From contig NBLJ01000010.1 of assembly GCA_002084545.1 (NCBI GenBank), positions 1-34,366 on the forward strand: DNA of 34,366 nt. The letters run 5' to 3'. This document shows positions 1 through 7,155 of the stretch, piece by piece. The DNA is from Desulfobacteraceae bacterium 4572_123 (GTDB lineage: Bacteria; Desulfobacterota; Desulfobacteria; Desulfobacterales; 4572-123). The notes under the pieces are model-generated. The model ran no database searches and was not told the origin of the DNA. It worked only from the letters and a program-made list of their open reading frames with translations. Position 1 is the first letter of the stretch. Each line of letters opens with the position of its first letter. A program made the translations under genes and the position numbers.

Positions 1-1095
1 ATGGGCTGCCACTGGTTAAATTACGGCGACCGGATCAATCCCTGGAGAAAATATGGAGAATCAAACGGATTTACAATGTTTAAGGAATCTTATGAAACTT
101 ACGGGCTCTTTGTCGGCAAAAGAAAGGCCACCCCGGAGGAAAGCGATGCCTATGACCTTGCCTGGGAGCAGATAGAAAAAGAAATCGGGGATGTTGCGGA
201 AAATTCAAAGAATCCGGATATCAGCCCGGCGGAAGCCATTGAACTGGATACCATATGGAAAAAGATGGCTGCCTATATGATAGGTCCCCTGGATATGGCA
301 AAGGAATTTGATAATTTTTCATGTCAGGATTTCTGGGAAGGTGCCGACGGCAAAACCTATTTCTGCAAGGAGGGTTATGGGTCACTGGTGGCCCATTACG
401 GACGTAATTTGCCGGTTGAACTGGCAACCCCTGCTCACCATATCGATTATCAGGGACCGGGAGTGAAAGTTGAAACCCCGAAAGGGACTATCAGAGGAAA
501 GGCTGTGATTATAACTGCTTCAACAGGCGTTCTGGCGGCTGATAAAATTAAATTCACGCCGACACTTCCCATTAAAAAACAGGAATCCTTTCAATATATA
601 TCCATGGGCACCCAGAATAATATAGCTCTTCAGTTTTCAAAAGATTTTTTCGGGCTGGGGCCTAGCCGATATGTCGACTATGTCTCTGAAGACGGCAGCA
701 GGGTCGATGGGATATTGAGCAATATCGGCGGTACCAACTTAAGCTTTATGTATTCCGGTGGTGATCTTGGTCGTGAACTGGAAATTGCCGGAATAAAGGC
801 TGGTGTAGATTTTGGATTGAATGAACTTTCAAATATTTACGGCAGTGATGTAAAAAAATATTTCATAAAAGGCAATATGACGCGCTGGGGAGAGCATCCC
901 TGGACACTGGGAGCATATGCATCAGCTAAGCCCGGTTATTACCATATGCGTGCCGAATTGAGGAAATCTGTTGCAGACAAGGTGTTTTTTGCAGGGGAAG
1001 CCACCCATCCCACGCAATGGGCAACCTGCGGCGGAGGGCTATTGAGCGGTATTGACGCAGCTAAAAATGTAGCCAAATCGTTTGGTAAAAAATAA
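1..1095 (+). CDS. Flavin monoamine oxidase family protein, 5' end outside window
   Basis: This is the C-terminal 364 residues or so of a flavin-dependent amine oxidase, a family that oxidises primary, secondary or tertiary amines with FAD. The frame is open to the first base. The N-terminal dinucleotide-binding GxGxxG motif is missing, so the true start lies upstream and the Met at base 1 is probably internal. Near the C-terminus the motif FFAGEATHPTQWATCGGG followed by LLSG is the usual FAD-contacting segment, and HWLNYGD at the start resembles the substrate/FAD region that follows the first FAD motif. The gene is followed after 37 bases by a diheme cytochrome c and then by a Rieske/cytochrome b complex, which suggests a dehydrogenase passing electrons to a cytochrome rather than to oxygen. 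The substrate cannot be read from the sequence. Whether it is exported depends on the unseen N-terminus. Confidence 0.85.
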   Translation: MGCHWLNYGDRINPWRKYGESNGFTMFKESYETYGLFVGKRKATPEESDAYDLAWEQIEKEIGDVAENSKNPDISPAEAIELDTIWKKMAAYMIGPLDMAKEFDNFSCQDFWEGADGKTYFCKEGYGSLVAHYGRNLPVELATPAHHIDYQGPGVKVETPKGTIRGKAVIITASTGVLAADKIKFTPTLPIKKQESFQYISMGTQNNIALQFSKDFFGLGPSRYVDYVSEDGSRVDGILSNIGGTNLSFMYSGGDLGRELEIAGIKAGVDFGLNELSNIYGSDVKKYFIKGNMTRWGEHPWTLGAYASAKPGYYHMRAELRKSVADKVFFAGEATHPTQWATCGGGLLSGIDAAKNVAKSFGKK

Positions 1096-1132
1096 TAGAT
1101 ATAGAAATTATAGTGGTCTTCAGGAGAATATT

Positions 1133-1720
1133 ATGAATTATTTTAAATCAGTGTTATTCGCCTCATTGTTTTTAATCGGATTTTCCTTTATTGTTACATC
1201 AAATGGCATTTGTGAAATAAAAAATGGCGAAACTATATATAAGCAAAGCTGTATGGACTGCCATGGCAAAGATGGCAAGGGCGTGCTTGCCCCGCCATAT
1301 CTTGAAAGTGATCGGTTTAAATCTCAGGACGGCGTTGTTGCATTAATTGACTATATCATGCCTGCAACAAGCCCTGATTTCTGCACAGGGACCAATGCAG
1401 AAGATGTGGCGGAATATTGTACGGAAGAATTCAAGTTCAAGATCCCGAAAGATACAACTGCGGCTGTTGATGCCACGGATGCAGAAGGCAGAAAACTTTT
1501 ATTTAACCAAACCTGCTCCGTCTGTCATGGCGTTGACGGTAAGGGTGATCTTGCCCGCCCAATCGTTGACAGCACACTTTTTAAAGCAGACAAGGATGTT
1601 GTGAAATTTATTGACGGCCTTATGCCGTTTCATAACCCACGTAAATGTAAAGATGAATGTTCGGAAAATGCGGCACAATACATCATCGAGAACTTTGAGC
1701 TAAAACTGTCTAATAAGTAA
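1133..1720 (+). CDS. Periplasmic diheme cytochrome c
   Basis: The protein is 195 residues. An N-terminal hydrophobic stretch (about residues 5-22) looks like a Sec signal or anchor, so it acts outside the cytoplasm. There are two heme c sites, CMDCH at 40-44 and CSVCH at 128-132. Each is followed by a GKG loop and by a Met-Pro (YIMP, GLMP) that could provide the distal Met ligand. The two halves have the same layout, so this looks like an internal duplication of a single cytochrome c domain. Each half also carries an extra cysteine pair (C84/C96, and CKDEC near the end), which is unusual and may form disulfides. The start at 1133 is chosen because CAGGAG lies 6 bases upstream; an in-frame start further up would overlap the amine oxidase. 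It probably carries electrons between the amine oxidase and the Rieske/b complex (inference). Confidence 0.88.
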   Translation: MNYFKSVLFASLFLIGFSFIVTSNGICEIKNGETIYKQSCMDCHGKDGKGVLAPPYLESDRFKSQDGVVALIDYIMPATSPDFCTGTNAEDVAEYCTEEFKFKIPKDTTAAVDATDAEGRKLLFNQTCSVCHGVDGKGDLARPIVDSTLFKADKDVVKFIDGLMPFHNPRKCKDECSENAAQYIIENFELKLSNK

Positions 1721-1770
1721 ACACAGATCAGTAAAGTCAATTGTTTTTATTTTTTGATAAGGAGATTGTG

Positions 1771-2247
1771 TTGGAGCAAAAAGCCACAGAAACAGATCAA
1801 GATAGTATTACACGGCGCTTTTTTATGGGCTGGGGACTTCCTGTTTTTATTGGGATTGCTTCCCTTGCAGCCTTCCTGTTGACTGTATTAAGAATGCCGT
1901 TCCCTGTTCTTCTGCCCGGTAAATCCGGCCGTTTTAAAATCGGCACCAAGGCCGATTTGCCGCCTGGGACAATTAAATACTTTAAAGATGATCAGGTCTA
2001 TGTATTCTCTGATCAGGATGGTATTTTTGCGATTTCTGCTGTTTGCACCCACTTGGGGTGTATCGTCAGTAAAGATGAAAATGGATTTGTATGCCCCTGT
2101 CACGGATCACGATATAATCTGGAAGGTAAACTTGAGAAGGGGCCGGCGCCCAAAGATTTACCCTGGTATAGCGTGTCAAGACTGCCGAATAATCAACTGG
2201 TTGTTGACAAAAAAAAATCTGTTAAACCGGGTATCAGATTTACCTGA
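1771..2247 (+). CDS. Rieske [2Fe-2S] protein of a cytochrome bc-type complex
   Basis: The protein is about 158 residues. One transmembrane helix (about 22-42) follows a twin arginine (ITRRFFMGWG), consistent with Tat-dependent insertion and a periplasmic Rieske head. The cluster ligands are complete: CTHLGC at 92-97 and CPCHGS at 108-113, including both disulfide cysteines. In this family the protein moves electrons from quinol at the Qo site to a cytochrome c. The start is uncertain: AAGGAG at 1759-1764 points to TTG 1771 (6-base spacing) or GTG 1768 (3-base spacing). A further upstream TTG at 1741 has no ribosome binding site. The gene lies between the diheme cytochrome c and cytochrome b, in the same direction with short gaps, so the set is probably one operon. 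Confidence 0.93.
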   Translation: MEQKATETDQDSITRRFFMGWGLPVFIGIASLAAFLLTVLRMPFPVLLPGKSGRFKIGTKADLPPGTIKYFKDDQVYVFSDQDGIFAISAVCTHLGCIVSKDENGFVCPCHGSRYNLEGKLEKGPAPKDLPWYSVSRLPNNQLVVDKKKSVKPGIRFT

Positions 2248-2273
2248 TAAAACTTGAGAGAACTTTCCATAAA

Positions 2274-3827
2274 ATGCAAAAAGAGGATTTAAAAGAAACG
2301 CCGAAAGATGCTATTAAGCGGGCCATTGCTAATTTACTACGATTGCCGCGGCATTTGAAATCCTCTGTTATGCGTCAAGGTGCCAAAGATGTGGACAAAT
2401 TAAAATCACAACTCGTCTTAAGCAATATCTTTTTGCACATTCATTCCATCAAAACGCACCGATTTTCCCTGCGCTGGAATTATACATTCGGTCTGGGAGT
2501 AATGTGTATCGGACTGTTTACTATTTTGGCCCTGTCCGGTTTTCTTTTGATGATTTATTATAGACCGGATACAGCTCAAGCCTATTATTCCATCAAGGAT
2601 TTAATTTACGTTATTCCGTCAGGGCGCCTTGTGAGAAATATCCATCGATGGGCGGCTCACCTGATGGTAATTGCTTGTTTTCTTCATATGGCTCGGATTT
2701 TTTATACCAGTTCCTACAAACGAGGGCGTGAGTTTAACTGGAACATAGGACTTGTTTTGTTTATACTGACACTGGGCCTTGGCTTTACAGGATATCTGCT
2801 GCCCTGGGACCAATTAGCCTATTGGGCCACGACTATCGGGGTCAACGTCGCCGCTTCACTTACGGAATTGACGGATGCACTGAATATTAACGGCTTGTTT
2901 GATATTGTCACAAAGCTGAAGCATCTTCTGCTGGGTGCAGATCAGATTGGAAATGACACACTTGTCCGATTTTACTTCCTGCACTGTATTTTATTTCCTT
3001 CATTAATGACACTGTTTATTGCTATTCACATCTGGCGTATCAGAAAAAATGGCGGGCTTTCCCGCCCGGATAGTATCGACCGGAAATTGCTGAAAGGAAC
3101 ACCTGAAAATAACAAGGTAAATAATTCAACTAAACCAGGTTTGTTTCAACATACAGATGATTCTTCATATGCTAAAGGGCAAGACGCTGAAAACCTGGTG
3201 CATAGCATTCCTCATGCTTTCCTCAAAGAATTTATCGCAGTCATCTTTATTCTGGCTATTACCGTAGCCCTTTCCTGTCTTTTTGATGCACCCTTGAAAG
3301 AACCGGCCAATCCTGTTTTTCCAGAAAATCCAGCTAAGGCACCCTGGTACTTTGTGGGAATTCAGGAGCTTGTCAGCTATTCTGCTTTTATGGGTGGTAT
3401 CGGTATCCCGATAATCGGGCTGTTTGGTCTGGCCCTTATTCCCTATATCGACAGAGATAAAGGCGCTATCGGCATATGGTTTGAGGATAAAACCGGCATT
3501 CGGGTTACAAAAATCTCTGCATGCTACGCTTTTGCTTGTTGTGCCGCAATGCTTGCATTTACGATTGTATTCGGCTGGCTCAGAGCATGGTTTCCGGATA
3601 TTCCTCAATTACTCATTATCCTGATCAATCCGGGTACCATCCTGGTAGTGATGTTTGCCGCATGGTCATTATTTGTATTACAAAAATACGATTCGATCAG
3701 AATGGGCGCGATGGCTCTTTTTACATGTTTTTTTATAGCGGTGATTATTTTAACATATTTTGCTTTGGTTCATCGCGGCCCGAACTGGGATTTTTACTGG
3801 TGGCCCTCATTATGGCCAAAACATTAA
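2274..3827 (+). CDS. Cytochrome b, fused N- and C-terminal domains
   Basis: This 517-residue polytopic membrane protein is the quinone-binding subunit of a Rieske/cytochrome b complex. The N-terminal four-helix part carries two heme-ligand pairs: IHRWAAH...LH in helix B (14-residue spacing) and FLH...IAIH in helix D (15-residue spacing; 15 is typical of b6-type proteins). The C-terminal part corresponds to subunit IV and is fused, not separate as in b6f. The Qo-site motif that is normally PEWY reads APWY at 356-359, so the usual glutamate is absent. A cytoplasmic extension of about 70 residues precedes the first helix, and a charged linker of about 60 residues lies after the first domain. The downstream pentaheme cytochrome starts 13 bases after the stop. 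It presumably works with menaquinone, as in other anaerobic deltaproteobacteria (inference). Confidence 0.93.
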   Translation: MQKEDLKETPKDAIKRAIANLLRLPRHLKSSVMRQGAKDVDKLKSQLVLSNIFLHIHSIKTHRFSLRWNYTFGLGVMCIGLFTILALSGFLLMIYYRPDTAQAYYSIKDLIYVIPSGRLVRNIHRWAAHLMVIACFLHMARIFYTSSYKRGREFNWNIGLVLFILTLGLGFTGYLLPWDQLAYWATTIGVNVAASLTELTDALNINGLFDIVTKLKHLLLGADQIGNDTLVRFYFLHCILFPSLMTLFIAIHIWRIRKNGGLSRPDSIDRKLLKGTPENNKVNNSTKPGLFQHTDDSSYAKGQDAENLVHSIPHAFLKEFIAVIFILAITVALSCLFDAPLKEPANPVFPENPAKAPWYFVGIQELVSYSAFMGGIGIPIIGLFGLALIPYIDRDKGAIGIWFEDKTGIRVTKISACYAFACCAAMLAFTIVFGWLRAWFPDIPQLLIILINPGTILVVMFAAWSLFVLQKYDSIRMGAMALFTCFFIAVIILTYFALVHRGPNWDFYWWPSLWPKH

Positions 3828-3840
3828 CAGATAAGATTTT

Positions 3841-5088
3841 ATGAAAATATTATTATACATATCATCCATTGTAATTTTATTATTTACCGGATTTTATCTG
3901 TATCAGGAGAATATTGCACCTGGATGGCGCTCGCATCAGCGTGCCTATCTTGATAAGCTTGAAAATAAACATTATCTTGAAAAATCGCAGGTATCTTATT
4001 CTTTTCCCATTAAACTCCGGCAAATCTATCTTCAGGAAATGAACCGGGTTGATCGATGTGTTTCATGCCATGTTGCGATGGAAGATCCCCGTTTTGAGAA
4101 AGAGACCAACCCATTAAAGGTTCATCCGGGAAAATACCTGAAAAAGCACGATCCTGAAAAGTACGGCTGTACAATTTGTCATGACGGACAGGGCCGAGCA
4201 GTTAACTGGAAAGATGCCGCTGCAGACGAACCTGATGTTTATTGGACTAAACCGATACTCAGAAAACCATTTCTTGAGGCTAATTGCTACCGCTGCCATG
4301 TGGATTTATTAAAGGAGACGCCTGATTATAATCTGGGCAAGCAATATTTTGAAACCAGTGGATGCCTTGGATGCCATAAACGGGACGGCAAGGGTGGATT
4401 CATGGGGCCGGAACTTGTGGGTATCGGAGATGTCAGTGCTCATATCAAGTATCCTGAAAAATCATTTGATCCGGCAATATTGTCTCAATTAAATGGTAAT
4501 CCAAATCTGGCTTATATCTATGAAGCCGTCCGATTTCCCGGAGCACAGCCGGAAGACACGGTGATGTTTGATTTTAAATTGTCCCACGAGGATACCAGGG
4601 CCCTGACGGTGTATTTAAAAAGCCTTTCCATGCATCAAACAGGGACATATCGTCTTCCTCTAAAACCTGTATGTCCATTGCAGATAATTGAAAAGGGAAA
4701 AAAAACGTTTCAGCTGTACTGCACGGCCTGCCATGGTAATAATGGAAGAGGCGGTGTGAGAAATCCAAATTACATAAATGATTATATCCCCAGGTTAAAC
4801 ACCCTGTCTGAACAGATGTTTCTTCGTAAAAAGAAGAAGCAGGAGTCGGTCATTTCAATCCTGGACGAATTTGACGATTTGCTGGAGGCAGGTCCGCAAT
4901 CCGACATCTCCGGATTTTTTAAAGTTGTCGCAAAATACATGGCCGTAAAAAATATTATTGAAAATGGCCGGGTTGCGGAAAAAAAAGATGGGCATGGTCC
5001 CATGCCTTTAAATATGCCGACATGGGGGAGAAGTTTATCTAAGCAAGATGTCGCTTCCGTGATTGCTTACCTTATTTCGGTATATTGA
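3841..5088 (+). CDS. Membrane-anchored pentaheme cytochrome c of the bc complex
   Basis: The protein is 415 residues with one N-terminal transmembrane anchor (about 3-21) and the rest presumably periplasmic. It has five CxxCH heme sites: CVSCH at 73-77, CTICH at 110-114, CYRCH at 149-153, CLGCH at 175-179 and CTACH at 294-298. The first three are closely packed, as in small multiheme modules. The last two sit in class I cytochrome c-like domains with GKGG or GRGG loops. It takes the place of cytochrome c1 or f in the complex encoded just upstream. Similar multiheme c subunits beside Rieske/b genes are known in Deltaproteobacteria and Planctomycetes. The start ATG directly follows the cytochrome b gene, with only a weak ribosome binding site (GATAAG). 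It is probably the electron exit (or entry) subunit of the complex. Confidence 0.9.
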   Translation: MKILLYISSIVILLFTGFYLYQENIAPGWRSHQRAYLDKLENKHYLEKSQVSYSFPIKLRQIYLQEMNRVDRCVSCHVAMEDPRFEKETNPLKVHPGKYLKKHDPEKYGCTICHDGQGRAVNWKDAAADEPDVYWTKPILRKPFLEANCYRCHVDLLKETPDYNLGKQYFETSGCLGCHKRDGKGGFMGPELVGIGDVSAHIKYPEKSFDPAILSQLNGNPNLAYIYEAVRFPGAQPEDTVMFDFKLSHEDTRALTVYLKSLSMHQTGTYRLPLKPVCPLQIIEKGKKTFQLYCTACHGNNGRGGVRNPNYINDYIPRLNTLSEQMFLRKKKKQESVISILDEFDDLLEAGPQSDISGFFKVVAKYMAVKNIIENGRVAEKKDGHGPMPLNMPTWGRSLSKQDVASVIAYLISVY

Positions 5089-5121
5089 TAATTAAAAAAT
5101 AAAACAAATAGGAGTGGATTC

Positions 5122-5631
5122 ATGAAAGAACGACTGGACAGAACCGATCTGAATATCATTGGTTTGCTTCAAAAAGACGGGCGTATGCCCAGTTCTGAAA
5201 TTGCTAAAAAAACAGGCATTTCCGAAGCAACGGTGCGGTATCGTCTGAAAAAACTGATTGACGGTGAATTCATACAGATCGTGGCTGCAGGCAATCCCAT
5301 CAAATTGGGCTTTGGCATTGCGGCCAATATTGGTCTTTATACCGATAACCTGCAGATTGAAGACATCATCGAAGAATTGAAAAAATTGGAACGATTGTCA
5401 TATATCGCCCAGATGACCAGTGACCCAACCATCGAGCTGGAAACATTCGTTGAGTCCATCGATGATCTTCATCAACTGCTTTCCCAAATTGAATCCATTA
5501 AAGGAATTAAAAGTATTGAAACCACCTTTATCCGGCGAATCATCAGGGAGCGTTACGATTGGGGTACCCCCGGACGGATTGTTGAACAGAACGAAATACC
5601 GGGAAAAAATAATTCCAGCAAAGGAGAGTGA
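5122..5631 (+). CDS. Lrp/AsnC family transcriptional regulator
   Basis: The protein is 169 residues. The N-terminal winged helix-turn-helix (about 4-60) includes LDRTDLNIIGLLQKDGR and the recognition stretch ISEATVRYRLKKL, typical of the Lrp/AsnC family. The C-terminal RAM/ACT-like domain (about 65-145) would bind a small ligand, often an amino acid, and drive oligomerisation. AGGAG lies about 7 bases before the ATG. The stop codon (5629-5631) falls between the Shine-Dalgarno and the start of the MttB-family gene, so the two are almost certainly co-transcribed and translationally coupled. The likely role is to control the methyltransferase/oxidoreductase genes and perhaps the upstream redox genes in response to a substrate such as a betaine or amino acid (inference). 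Confidence 0.9.
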   Translation: MKERLDRTDLNIIGLLQKDGRMPSSEIAKKTGISEATVRYRLKKLIDGEFIQIVAAGNPIKLGFGIAANIGLYTDNLQIEDIIEELKKLERLSYIAQMTSDPTIELETFVESIDDLHQLLSQIESIKGIKSIETTFIRRIIRERYDWGTPGRIVEQNEIPGKNNSSKGE

Positions 5632-5636
5632 GACAG

Positions 5637-7067
5637 ATGGCACATGCAAGAATGACGTTCTTAAATCAAGACGAGATGGACCTGATCCACGCTCGGAGTA
5701 TCCAGGTGTTGGAAGATATCGGCATCAAAGTTCACAGTGAATCCGTATTGAAGCTGTTGAGAGAAAAAGGGGCCGATGTCGATTTTGATGCCATGATCGC
5801 AAAAATACCCGAAAAAATGGTTGAAAAAGCACTTGCACTGGCGCCGAGGTCTTTCAAGCTGTGTGCCCGGGATTCGAAACACGATTTAATACTGCCCGCG
5901 CACTCCTGTCCATACGCAACAACAAGCGGGCTTGCCGTGTTTATTACCGATTATGAAACCGGCGAATACCGCAAGTCCATCCGCAGGGATATTGCTGAAT
6001 TTTCGAGACTTTGCGATGCTTTGTCTCCCGATTTTCTTTGGACTGCAATGACCGCATCCGATGTCCCCGCATTAGCTCACGGCCCCCATGAGATATGGGA
6101 AACCTTGAAAAATACGGTAAAGCATGTACAGGGCGTAACGGTACAGAGCGCAGCGGATGCGAAAGTTCAGATCGAACTGGCCGCACTCATCGCCGGTGGA
6201 AGAAAGGCGTTGAAAAAACGCCCCCTGATTTCGGTGATCAGTTGCCCCATTGCACCCCTTGTTTTTGAAAAAGGATCCATCGAGGCTCAGGTTGAGTTCG
6301 CCAAGGCGGGCATCCCCATATGCTCCATGTCCATGTCCATGGGCGGGCTATCCGCACCGGTTACGGTAGCCGGAATGATAATGACTGCCAACGCCGAAAA
6401 CATGGCCAGTCTGGTGATTACCCAGGCAGCGGCACCCGGAGCCCCCCATATTTATACATCCGAATCCGCTCCCATGGACATGCTTTCCGGCAGTATCAAT
6501 TATGGTGCTCCGGAAAAAGCGCTTGTCAGTTTCGGACTGGGCCAGATGGCCAGAAGCTATGGTTTGCCCTGTCTGGTTTCAGATATGGGCTTTGGTGGTG
6601 ATATCAAGGGCGGGCTTGAAAATGTTCAAATTTTAATCAATCAAATTGTTGGTATGACAGCCCATACGGATATCATCACTGGAATGGGGTATACTGATGA
6701 CGCCAAGGGGATTTCCTTTGAGCAGCTCGTCATCGATTCCTACATGTGGGATCTGTTTCGGAATTTCAAAAAAGAAATAGATGTTACGGAAGAAAAGATC
6801 GGTTTTGATGCGCTCAAAAATATCGGCCCGGGAGGGGATTTCCTGACCAGCGATCATACACTTAAATATTTAAGAAGCGATTTAACCATTTGGAATCAGG
6901 CAAAGACGAATCTGCTGAATATGGACAATGCCGGAATGGCAAAAGAGGCAAATCGTATCGCCAGACAAATAATCAAGGATCATCAGGTGCCGTCCCTGGA
7001 TGGGACAGTAATCCAGCGGGGGGATGAGATTATCCGAGCCTATGAGAAAGCGGTGGCTATATCGTAG
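5637..7067 (+). CDS. MttB-family (non-pyrrolysine) methylamine/betaine methyltransferase
   Basis: The 476-residue protein belongs to the trimethylamine methyltransferase (MttB) superfamily, a TIM-barrel family that transfers a methyl group from a methylated amine to a corrinoid protein. Seen here: the family N-terminus with IHARSIQVLEDIGIKVHS, the glycine-rich GGLSAPVTVAGMI stretch and a C-terminal KEANRIARQIIKDHQVP. The frame has no internal amber codon, so this is not the pyrrolysine-containing MttB but a member of the larger class that includes the glycine betaine enzyme MtgB and relatives acting on proline betaine, carnitine or butyrobetaine. The exact substrate cannot be read off. The start at ATG 5637 is chosen because AAGGAG at 5621-5626 is 10 bases upstream; GTG 5628 would sit almost on the Shine-Dalgarno. 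No corrinoid protein or corrinoid-reactivating enzyme is encoded nearby, which is unusual. Confidence 0.87.
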   Translation: MAHARMTFLNQDEMDLIHARSIQVLEDIGIKVHSESVLKLLREKGADVDFDAMIAKIPEKMVEKALALAPRSFKLCARDSKHDLILPAHSCPYATTSGLAVFITDYETGEYRKSIRRDIAEFSRLCDALSPDFLWTAMTASDVPALAHGPHEIWETLKNTVKHVQGVTVQSAADAKVQIELAALIAGGRKALKKRPLISVISCPIAPLVFEKGSIEAQVEFAKAGIPICSMSMSMGGLSAPVTVAGMIMTANAENMASLVITQAAAPGAPHIYTSESAPMDMLSGSINYGAPEKALVSFGLGQMARSYGLPCLVSDMGFGGDIKGGLENVQILINQIVGMTAHTDIITGMGYTDDAKGISFEQLVIDSYMWDLFRNFKKEIDVTEEKIGFDALKNIGPGGDFLTSDHTLKYLRSDLTIWNQAKTNLLNMDNAGMAKEANRIARQIIKDHQVPSLDGTVIQRGDEIIRAYEKAVAIS

Positions 7068-7155
7068 GTTCAAATATCGTTCTCAGAATGTTTTGCAGGT
7101 TCGGCAGCCATAAAACAGATGTTATCATCAGTGGATGTCGGGAAGGCCGGATTAA

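Noticed and set aside
5637-7067. Pyrrolysine-containing MttB
   Set aside because: No in-frame amber codon is present across the full family length, so this is the non-pyrrolysine type.
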